DNA from: Bacillota bacterium
Lineage (GTDB): Bacteria; Bacillota; Clostridia; Lachnospirales; Lachnospiraceae
Assembly: GCA_023399455.1 (NCBI GenBank)
Contig: JAEWPN010000086.1
Coordinates: 1-20,412, forward strand
Direction: 5' to 3'
Length of the DNA: 20,412 bases
Part shown: positions 14,693 through 20,412 of the stretch, piece by piece
Layout of the letters: each line of letters opens with the position of its first letter
Numbering within the stretch: the stretch's first letter is position 1
The notes under the pieces: model-generated
Told to the model about the DNA's origin: nothing
Databases searched by the model: none
What the model saw: the letters and a program-made list of their open reading frames with translations, nothing else
Translations under genes and position numbers: made by a program

Positions 14693-15448
14693 ATGACAAA
14701 AGTAATTATGCACGGCTGTAACGGCAAGATGGGAAGGACCATTACGGAAATAATTGCCGCGGATGAAGGAATAGAAATTGTAGCAGGAGTGGATGCTTTC
14801 GATGAGGGGATCAACTCCTATCCGGTATTCTCCAGTATCGGGTTATGTGATATTGAGGCGGATGCGATTATCGATTTCAGCAACGCGAAGGCGATAGACG
14901 GACTTCTTGATTACTGTGCGCAGAGGAAAATGCCATGCGTGCTCTGCACCACGGGGCTTTCCGAGGTGCAGCTAAGCAGAATAAAGGAAGTGGCAAAGGA
15001 AACCGCAATGTTAAAATCTGCGAATATGTCCCTTGGAGTCAATATGCTTCTTAAGCTTCTGAAGGAAGCGGCAGGGATATTGGCTCCGGCGGGCTTCGAT
15101 ATTGAGATTGTGGAGAAGCACCACAGCTTAAAGGTGGATGCTCCCAGCGGCACAGCGCTTGCGTTGGCCGATTCCATTAACGAAGAGCTGGGGAACGAAT
15201 ATGAATATGTTTATGACAGAAGCACCCGCAGGGAGAAGCGTCCTCAGAAAGAAATCGGGATTTCGGCAGTGCGGGGAGGAACGATCGTGGGTGACCATGA
15301 CGTAATTTTTGCGGGAACGGACGAGGTGATTACTTTTTCCCACTCCGCATATACCAAGGCGATATTTGCAAAAGGGGCGGTGCAGGCAGCTAAGTACCTG
15401 GCAGGGAAACCGGCCGGCCTATACGACATGAGCCACGTTATCGGTTAG
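14693..15448 (+). CDS. dapB: 4-hydroxy-tetrahydrodipicolinate reductase
   Basis: 251 residues, with AAGGAG before the ATG. N-terminal Rossmann fold with GCNGKMGR (8-15); catalytic segment EKHHSLKVDAPSGTAL with H143, H144 and K147, and the PSGTAL substrate loop; C-terminal HSAYTKAIFAKGAVQAA. It reduces the DapA product with NAD(P)H in the second step of the diaminopimelate pathway. Clearly in one operon with dapA and under the same L-box; DAP also supplies peptidoglycan cross-bridges. Confidence 0.96.
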   Translation: MTKVIMHGCNGKMGRTITEIIAADEGIEIVAGVDAFDEGINSYPVFSSIGLCDIEADAIIDFSNAKAIDGLLDYCAQRKMPCVLCTTGLSEVQLSRIKEVAKETAMLKSANMSLGVNMLLKLLKEAAGILAPAGFDIEIVEKHHSLKVDAPSGTALALADSINEELGNEYEYVYDRSTRREKRPQKEIGISAVRGGTIVGDHDVIFAGTDEVITFSHSAYTKAIFAKGAVQAAKYLAGKPAGLYDMSHVIG

Positions 15449-15506
15449 ATAAATGTGAGAAGGGTACGGCAGCCGAGAGAAGAGAGCCGACCGGATAGAG
15501 GTTTAA

Positions 15507-17465
15507 ATGGATAATTTAGAACTGAAATATTTGAGGAGTCTGTCGCATCAATATCCGACCATTGCGTCAGCCTCCACGGAGATTATTAATTTGCAGGCGA
15601 TTCTTAATCTGCCCAAAGGAACGGAACATTTCCTGACGGATATTCACGGAGAGTATGAGCAGTTTAATCATGTGCTCAAGAACGGTTCCGGATCTGTAAA
15701 AAGAAAAATTGATGAGGAATTCGGAAATACGCTTAGCAGCAAGGACAAAAAGAGCCTTGCTACTTTGATTTATTATCCTAAAGAAAAGCTGGATATTGTA
15801 TTGCAGGAAGAGGCGAATATCGAGGATTGGTATAAGATAACGCTTCATCGTCTCGTTCAGATAACGAAGCGGGTATCTTCTAAATACACCCGTTCCAAAG
15901 TGAGAAAGGCGCTGCCGAAGGACTTCGCATATATCATTGAAGAGCTGATAACAGAGAAGTCGGAAGTGCAGGACAAGGAAGCCTATTATAATGAGATTAT
16001 CAACGCTATTATCCGCATAGACAGAGCGCAGGAGTTCATCGTCGCACTGGGCAACCTCATTCAGAGAATGGTCATAGACCACCTTCATATCGTAGGAGAT
16101 ATCTTCGACAGAGGGCCGGGCCCCCATATCATATTGGATACCTTGAGCAGATACCATTCTGTGGATATACAGTGGGGAAACCATGACATCGTATGGATGG
16201 GAGCGGCAGCCGGACATCTGGCTAGTATTGCCAACGTTATCCGCATGTCGGCACGTTATGGTAATCTGGACACCCTGGAGGAGGGGTACGGTATTAATCT
16301 CATACCCTTAGCCGCTTTCGCGCTGGAGACTTATAAAGATGTGAACTGTGACACCTTTTCCATTAAGTATAATACGGATTACAATACGAAAGATCTGAGT
16401 CTGGATATGAAGATGCACAAGGCGATTTCCATTATTCAGTTCAAATTGGAGGGAAACCTCCTTATGAGGCGTCCGGAGTTCCTCATGCAGGACAGATTGC
16501 TCTTGGACAAGATTAATTATGAGAACAAGACGGTTACCATAGACGGACAAACCTATGAGATGAGCGATGTGGAATTTCCTACAGTGAATCCTAAAAAGCC
16601 CTACGAGCTAACACCGGAGGAAGAGCAGGTTATGGAACGCCTGAGGCAGGCGTTTGTGAAGTGTGAGAAGCTTCAGGAACATGTCAGATTTTTGTTTTCT
16701 CAAGGCGGGCTATATAAGGTACATAACTCAAACCTTCTATATCACGGCTGTATGCCTATGGATGAGAACGGGAATTTCAGCGAGCTTACCATCGATGGTG
16801 TAAAGTACTGTGGAAAAGCGCTTTATGACATTTTCGATCACTATGCGAGAAAGGGATATTATTCCAGGAATAATCCTGCCGAGATGCAAAAAGGGCAGGA
16901 CATCATATGGTATATTTGGGCCGGACCGACATCGCCTGTATTCGGAAAAGATAAAATGGCGACGTTTGAAAGATATTTTGTAAAGGACAAAAAAGCGCAT
17001 GCGGAGTTGAAGAACAGTTACTATCGTCTTCTGGATGATGAAAATACGATTAATAAGATTCTAACGGAATTTGGGCTGGATACGGAGAATTCCCATATCG
17101 TAAACGGACATGTGCCTGTGGAGCTGAAAAAAGGAGAGTCACCGATTCGCTGCAATGGTAAGCTGCTTATCATAGACGGTGGATTTTCAAAAGCATATCA
17201 GGGAAAAACCGGAATTGCAGGCTATACGTTGGTCGCCAATTCTCATGGAATGCGCTTGGTAGCCCATGAGCCATTCGAATCTACGGAGGCCGCTATATTG
17301 CATGAGTCCGATATCTTTTCAGATTCCATGATACTTGAGACGAGCAAGACGAGAATAAGCGTTGCGGATACGGATGTGGGAGCGGAGCTTAAGGAAAGTA
17401 TCTATCAGTTGGAAGAGCTGTTAAAAGCATACCGGAACGGAACTATTGTCGAAAAAGCATTATAA
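15507..17465 (+). CDS. fbp: Class III fructose-1,6-bisphosphatase
   Basis: 652 residues, the size typical of the Bacillus/Clostridium class III enzyme. Metallophosphatase motifs: DIHGE (45-49), GDIFDRG (197-203), GNHD (224-227), NGHVPVELKKGESP and IDGGFSKAYQ in the C-terminal part. It removes the 1-phosphate of fructose-1,6-bisphosphate in gluconeogenesis; the B. subtilis enzyme is known to be manganese dependent and activated by PEP. AGAGG precedes the ATG. It lies 58 bases after dapB with no terminator and no clear promoter in between, so it may be read from the lysine-riboswitch promoter. A hairpin follows directly at its stop. Confidence 0.96.
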   Translation: MDNLELKYLRSLSHQYPTIASASTEIINLQAILNLPKGTEHFLTDIHGEYEQFNHVLKNGSGSVKRKIDEEFGNTLSSKDKKSLATLIYYPKEKLDIVLQEEANIEDWYKITLHRLVQITKRVSSKYTRSKVRKALPKDFAYIIEELITEKSEVQDKEAYYNEIINAIIRIDRAQEFIVALGNLIQRMVIDHLHIVGDIFDRGPGPHIILDTLSRYHSVDIQWGNHDIVWMGAAAGHLASIANVIRMSARYGNLDTLEEGYGINLIPLAAFALETYKDVNCDTFSIKYNTDYNTKDLSLDMKMHKAISIIQFKLEGNLLMRRPEFLMQDRLLLDKINYENKTVTIDGQTYEMSDVEFPTVNPKKPYELTPEEEQVMERLRQAFVKCEKLQEHVRFLFSQGGLYKVHNSNLLYHGCMPMDENGNFSELTIDGVKYCGKALYDIFDHYARKGYYSRNNPAEMQKGQDIIWYIWAGPTSPVFGKDKMATFERYFVKDKKAHAELKNSYYRLLDDENTINKILTEFGLDTENSHIVNGHVPVELKKGESPIRCNGKLLIIDGGFSKAYQGKTGIAGYTLVANSHGMRLVAHEPFESTEAAILHESDIFSDSMILETSKTRISVADTDVGAELKESIYQLEELLKAYRNGTIVEKAL

Positions 17466-17498
17466 AATTATAGGGAGACTATAAGTCCCCCTATTTTG
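17464..17498. terminator. Terminator between fbp and the convergent lipoprotein gene
   Basis: ATAGGGAGACT (17470-17480) and AGTCCCCCTAT (17484-17494) form a stem with one A-C mismatch and a 3-base loop, flanked by AAAAT on the left and TTTT on the right, so it can work in both directions. It starts at the stop codon of fbp. Confidence 0.75.
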
Positions 17499-17517
17499 AA
17501 CAGACGATAATGAATTG

Positions 17518-18000
17518 TTAAGGATTTTTATTATTGTTTCCTACTACATCGTTAGTAATATTGGATACGCCGTCCGCAACATCATCCACTACATCGCCTA
17601 CCGCATCGCCCGCATCGTTGAGTACGGAGCCGGTATTTGTATCGTTGTCAACCGTATTGTTCGTTGTGGTGTCGGTTCCGTTAGCGACGTTGTCCGTGGT
17701 ATCAGTTGTACCAGCATTATTGGTGGTATCGGTTGTATTAACGTTGTTATCCTTTACACCATTATTATTATCCGCGCCGTTGTCGTTTGCATTGTTCGCG
17801 GTATCAGTTGTGCCGGTTGTGGCATTGTCTCCATTAGTTGTTGTTGTGCCGAGGCCGGTTCCGTTATCAGTGCCGTTCGTGGTGGTACCGGTAGCGGTAT
17901 CGCCTGTGGTGCCTGTTGTACCGACATTACCGCATGCGGCAACGAAGCCGAGCATGAGGACAATAAGAGAAACCGATATCAGTTTTTTACCGTTTTTCAT
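17518..18000 (-). CDS. Low-complexity Thr/Asn/Asp/Gly-rich lipoprotein
   Basis: 160 residues. Signal peptide with KNGKK and a hydrophobic core, then lipobox VAAC with the lipidation Cys at 23. The rest is almost only Thr, Asn, Asp, Gly, Ala and Val, with degenerate repeats such as TTGTTDT, GTTDTTDN and NNGTD, and ends in an amphipathic stretch (LNDAGDAVGDVVDDVADGV) plus an Asn-rich tail. A strong GGAGGG lies 5-6 bases before the ATG, which supports translation in this strand rather than the long frames on the other strand. Probably an extended, surface-anchored polypeptide; function unknown. Repeats suggest slippage-prone length variation. Confidence 0.75.
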   Translation of the reverse strand: MKNGKKLISVSLIVLMLGFVAACGNVGTTGTTGDTATGTTTNGTDNGTGLGTTTTNGDNATTGTTDTANNANDNGADNNNGVKDNNVNTTDTTNNAGTTDTTDNVANGTDTTTNNTVDNDTNTGSVLNDAGDAVGDVVDDVADGVSNITNDVVGNNNKNP

Positions 18001-18187
18001 AACATTCCCTCCATTTTTTCATTTTTTTAAAACATATCACACCTTGAATATATCAATGCCTGAACACATAACTATCAGGACATAAAAAGTCCGTGAATAT
18101 CGAGCATAACAATGCCCGGAACGGATAGGTGTTCCTTAAGTATTGTTCTCATGAAGGGAAAAAATTATACGGAAGCAGGAAGACAAA

Positions 18188-18979
18188 ATGGAATTACGAC
18201 CTTGTATTGATATTCATAACGGTAAAGTGAAACAGATCGTAGGCGGCACTTTAAGAGACGAAGGCGATTCGGCGAATGAGAACTTTGTTTCTGAAAAAGA
18301 TGCGGCATTTTATGCAAAATTTTATAAAAAATACCATTTAAAAGGCGGTCATATTATTCTGCTCAACGCTCCATCCAGTTCTTTTTTCGAAGAAACGAAG
18401 AGGCAGGCGGTAGAAGCACTTAGGGCCTATCCCGGAGGATTGCAGATAGGCGGAGGCATTACTGTTGACAACGCAGGGGAATATATAGAAAAAGGCGCTT
18501 CCCATGTTATCGTAACCTCATATGTTTTTAAGGATGGCAGCATAAAATATGAAAATCTGGAAAAATTAATCGAAAGAATTGGAAAAGAAAAAATAGTCCT
18601 TGATCTGAGCTGCCGAAAAAAAGGCGGAAGTTATTATATTGTTACCGACAGGTGGCAGAACTATACAAATGTTAAGCTTGAAGAAAAAACACTCGAGCAA
18701 TTTTCCGATTACTGTGATGAATTCTTAATCCATGCGGTGGATGTAGAGGGCAAAGCGAGCGGCATCGAAGAAGAGCTTGCAGCGCTTCTCGGAGGATGGA
18801 ATAAGATTCCTATCACCTATGCAGGTGGAGTGCATAGCTTCAGCGATCTGGAAAAGCTAAGGCTTTTAGGGAAGAACAAAATAAATGTGACGATAGGCAG
18901 TGCCCTCGATTTATTCGGAGGAGAGCTGAAGTGGGAAGAAGTCATAGAATATATTGCAAACAAAAAAGAACCTATCTGA
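18188..18979 (+). CDS. hisA: Eukaryotic-type HisA (ProFAR isomerase)
   Basis: 263 residues, a (beta/alpha)8 barrel. The catalytic acid/base pair is visible as D8 in CIDIHNG and D139 in VLDLSCRKK; phosphate-binding loops are IGGGI (87-91), YAGGVHS and TIGSALDLFGG. It catalyses the fourth-step isomerisation of ProFAR to PRFAR in histidine synthesis. Motifs KQIVGGTL, NFVSEKDAAFYAKFY, VIVTSYVF, DLSCRKK and EFLIHAVDVEG follow the fungal HIS6 type closely rather than the common bacterial HisA. No other his gene is in the window. AGGAAG precedes the ATG. A terminator stem overlaps its last codons. Confidence 0.88.
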   Translation: MELRPCIDIHNGKVKQIVGGTLRDEGDSANENFVSEKDAAFYAKFYKKYHLKGGHIILLNAPSSSFFEETKRQAVEALRAYPGGLQIGGGITVDNAGEYIEKGASHVIVTSYVFKDGSIKYENLEKLIERIGKEKIVLDLSCRKKGGSYYIVTDRWQNYTNVKLEEKTLEQFSDYCDEFLIHAVDVEGKASGIEEELAALLGGWNKIPITYAGGVHSFSDLEKLRLLGKNKINVTIGSALDLFGGELKWEEVIEYIANKKEPI

Positions 18980-18999
18980 TGCAAAGATAGGTTCTTTCC
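18965..18999 (+). terminator. Terminator overlapping the hisA stop codon
   Basis: AAAGAACCTATCT (18965-18977) pairs perfectly with AGATAGGTTCTTT (18985-18997), a 13-bp stem with a 7-base loop. The TGA stop (18977-18979) lies at the stem-loop junction. A T-rich end follows. The left arm encodes the last residues KEPI. Confidence 0.85.
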
Positions 19000-19148
19000 T
19001 TAATCCGTTACCAAATCTGTTACCATATTACAAATTTTAAATAAGAATCATTATTAATAATAGTATATATATGATAATAATATATTATTAAATAATAAAG
19101 TACATTATTTATATATGAAAAGGCACATGTTGATACTGATTAAAGCTT

Positions 19149-19176
19149 GTTATAATAGCGAAGCGCTAATTATAAC
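19149..19176 (-). terminator. Hairpin overlapping the csp stop codon
   Basis: On the minus strand GTTATAATTAGCG (19176-19164) and CGCTATTATAAC (19160-19149) form a 12-bp stem with a one-base bulge and a 3-base loop (CTT). The TAA of csp is within the first arm. The flank (AAGCTTTAATC) is only weakly T-rich. Bases 18998-19148 beyond it are strongly AT-rich and hold no gene. Confidence 0.65.
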
Positions 19177-19370
19177 TTAGATACGTTAACAGCCTGAGGA
19201 CCTTTTTCGCCATTGATTACTTCGAATTCAACAGCAGCGCCTTCTTCAAGAGACTTGAAGCCGTCCATGTTAAGTCCTGAGTAATGCACGAATACATCAT
19301 TGCCCTGCTCATCAGAGATGAAGCCGTAACCTTTTTGGTTGTTAAACCATTTTACTGTACCTTTGTTCAT
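19170..19370 (-). CDS. csp: Cold-shock family protein (CspA/CspB type)
   Basis: 66 residues from the ATG at 19370, with GGAGG 8 bases upstream; an in-frame start 18 bases earlier would cover the RBS and is rejected. Single cold-shock OB fold with RNP1 KGYGFI (13-18) and RNP2 VFVHY (26-30), preceded by KGTVKWFN. It binds single-stranded RNA and DNA and acts as an RNA chaperone, often abundant also at normal temperature. Single gene, leader about 50 bases. Confidence 0.95.
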   Translation of the reverse strand: MNKGTVKWFNNQKGYGFISDEQGNDVFVHYSGLNMDGFKSLEEGAAVEFEVINGEKGPQAVNVSKL

Positions 19371-19427
19371 TTGAGATACCTCCAACAAAATAAATAAATA
19401 TATCGTATACCATTACACGACATCCAT

Positions 19428-19456
19428 AGAATAGCATAAGTAAACGAAAAAGTAAA
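19428..19456 (-). promoter_or_regulatory. Promoter of the cold-shock gene
   Basis: On the minus strand TTTACT (19456-19451) and TATTCT (19433-19428) with a 17-base spacer. Confidence 0.5.
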
Positions 19457-19578
19457 TATAAATGTTAAGAAAAATGGAAGAAAAATATAAATAAAATTTA
19501 TCAAAAAATTATGCAAAAAATCCAAATACATTTCGAGATTCGTATGATAATCTGATAAAGGATTAATCAGTAATCCAA

Positions 19579-19600
19579 ATGTAAAATTCCCCTTTTACAT
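19579..19600 (+). repeat. First of two hairpins upstream of niaR
   Basis: ATGTAAAA (19579-19586) and TTTTACAT (19593-19600) form a perfect 8-bp stem with a 6-base loop, two bases before the terminator-like hairpin. It may be part of a leader RNA or an operator; its role is not determined. Confidence 0.45.
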
Positions 19601-19602
19601 GG

Positions 19603-19634
19603 AAAAGACACTTGCCTCGGTAAGTGTCTTTTTT
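19603..19634 (+). terminator. Orphan terminator-like hairpin upstream of niaR
   Basis: AAAAGACACTT (19603-19613) pairs with AAGTGTCTTTT (19622-19632), a perfect 11-bp stem with an 8-base loop, and a T-run of six follows GTGTC. No plus-strand gene lies between the hisA terminator and this site, so it either ends an unseen short transcript or attenuates niaR. The GACACTT/AAGTGTC arms could also be a repressor site. Confidence 0.65.
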
Positions 19635-19680
19635 GCTTAAAATCAAAAAAACTGTATTGTGTTTTTTTTAATCAGGGGCA

Positions 19681-20220
19681 GTGAATGAGAAAGGCATGGT
19701 TGTGACGATGGAAGGCGATGCGAGAAGGAAAGCAATATTAGAAATACTGCATAAGGAATCGCTGCCGGTATCGGGAACAGAACTGGCGGGAAGGCTTGGT
19801 GTCAGCCGGCAGGTAATCGTTCAGGATATCGCTCTTTTGCGTGCGACCGATAAGAATATATTGTCTACGAATAAGGGGTACATTTTGTTCGTGGAGAAAT
19901 CTAACCGGAAAAGAAGAACGTTTAAGGTAAAGCATGCGGATGAGGCTATTTTGGACGAGCTGAATACGATCGTAGATTTCGGCGGAAAGATTCTGGATGT
20001 GCTGGTCGAGCACGATATTTACGGGCAGATTTCAGCGGATTTGATCATTAACAGCAGAGCGGACGCGGATGCCTTCGTGAAGCAGACCTTGAAATATAAG
20101 ACGAAGCCTTTGAATGAATTAACCTATGGCGTCCATTTTCATACGGTGGAAGCTGACTCGGAGGCAATACTCGACAGGGTTGGGGATGCACTTCAGAGTA
20201 AGGGATATTTAATAAAATAA
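19681..20220 (+). CDS. niaR: NiaR-type transcriptional repressor (HTH plus 3H domain)
   Basis: About 179 residues. N-terminal winged HTH (GTELAGRLGVSRQVIVQDIALLRA, residues 32-55) and C-terminal 3H domain. Predicted metal ligands H85, E93, H152 and H154 (GVHFHTVE) follow the spacing of the Thermotoga NiaR structure; H111 (VEHDIYG) is the further conserved His. NiaR represses NAD synthesis and niacin uptake genes with nicotinic acid as co-repressor. The start is uncertain: GTG 19681 sits too near AGGGG, while ATG at 19696 or 19708 is also possible; 19681 is kept as the longest. Two hairpins lie upstream. No nad genes are in the window. Confidence 0.88.
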   Translation: MNEKGMVVTMEGDARRKAILEILHKESLPVSGTELAGRLGVSRQVIVQDIALLRATDKNILSTNKGYILFVEKSNRKRRTFKVKHADEAILDELNTIVDFGGKILDVLVEHDIYGQISADLIINSRADADAFVKQTLKYKTKPLNELTYGVHFHTVEADSEAILDRVGDALQSKGYLIK

Positions 20221-20293
20221 TAGAAATTACATAAATATAGAACTGAAACCGAGTAAAAGTATTACAAGAATGTAACAAAAACATTAAATAAAG

Positions 20294-20323
20294 TTGTGTT
20301 TATAAGGTCACTTATGGTAAAAT
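20294..20323 (+). promoter_or_regulatory. Promoter of the gene at the right edge
   Basis: TTGTGT (20294-20299) and TAAAAT (20318-20323) with an 18-base spacer; the TATGGTAAAAT context gives an extended -10-like TGG. Confidence 0.5.
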
Positions 20324-20353
20324 ATGGAGAGTTTACTGGAGGTGACTTTAATT

Positions 20354-20412
20354 ATGGATCTCAAAAGGAGAAAGAGTAAGATAAGCTACACGGTCATGAT
20401 TATCTCCGATTC
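20354..20412 (+). CDS. Start of an unidentified protein, cut by the window end
   Basis: ATG at 20354 is preceded by GGAGGTGA with 8-9 bases spacing, an excellent ribosome binding site. Only the first 19 complete codons are visible, a basic N-terminus MDLKRRKSKISYTVMIIS followed by Asp-Ser. Such a start (basic, then TVMIISDS) resembles the cytoplasmic tail of some clostridial membrane-anchored M23 peptidases, but too little is present to name it. Confidence 0.55.
   Translation, partial: MDLKRRKSKISYTVMIISD

Noticed and set aside
17515..18085. Two long plus-strand frames (17515-18030 and 17534-18085) opposite the lipoprotein
   Set aside because: They arise from the repetitive Thr/Asn/Gly codons on the other strand; the minus-strand frame has a signal peptide, lipobox and strong RBS.
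19019..19140. AT-rich palindromic stretch as a replication origin or bent-DNA site
   Set aside because: Only simple A/T runs with no DnaA-box cluster and no iterons visible.
1..20412. CRISPR array, transposase, integrase, rRNA or toxin-antitoxin module
   Set aside because: No regularly spaced repeats, no recombinase-like protein, no rRNA; the HTH pair has no toxin-like partner.

Overview
The window looks like chromosomal DNA of a spore-forming Gram-positive anaerobe, most likely a clostridial or Lachnospiraceae-type Firmicute. That is inferred from strong AGGAGG-type ribosome binding sites, TTGACA/TATAAT promoters, an L-box lysine riboswitch, class III fructose bisphosphatase, NiaR, a YhfC-family membrane protease and a BclA-like spore-surface module. 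Most of the window is housekeeping sequence in short, well-separated transcription units bounded by hairpin terminators, several of them bidirectional between convergent genes. I did not find a convincing new multi-gene system; the oddities are mostly small and regulatory.

Left end (1-2700) is visibly AT-rich and accessory in character. It holds the 3' part of a BclA/C1q-like surface protein running in from outside the window, two tandem paralogous mini-HTH proteins on the minus strand behind a near-consensus promoter with 9-bp direct repeats, a 440-base stretch without a gene that contains a long-range inverted repeat, and a ferritin-like protein with an altered metal site. A minus-strand tRNA-Thr(GGT) with its own promoter and terminator closes this region.

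Middle (3000-12000): a gamma-class carbonic anhydrase fold protein with a 92-residue helical partner; a class A penicillin-binding protein (minus); a divergent YigZ/IMPACT protein; the magnesium transporter MgtE, whose promoter overlaps the yigZ stop codon and whose leader carries an overlapping 34-codon ORF; a YhfC-type intramembrane protease; and the ribosome-associated GTPase BipA/TypA (minus).

Right part (12100-20412): a tandem OB-fold SSB-like protein; a CobA/BtuR-like P-loop protein with an unusual P-loop; a lysine riboswitch with terminator controlling dapA-dapB and perhaps fbp; a low-complexity lipoprotein (minus); an isolated eukaryotic-type HisA; a cold-shock protein (minus); the niacin-responsive repressor NiaR with two hairpins upstream; and the first codons of a further gene cut off by the window end.

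Working together: lysine/diaminopimelate supply (dapA, dapB) and PBP1 serve peptidoglycan synthesis, fbp serves gluconeogenesis, MgtE handles magnesium, and NiaR and the L-box are metabolite-sensing switches. All functional calls rest on motif recognition by eye; no database search was run.
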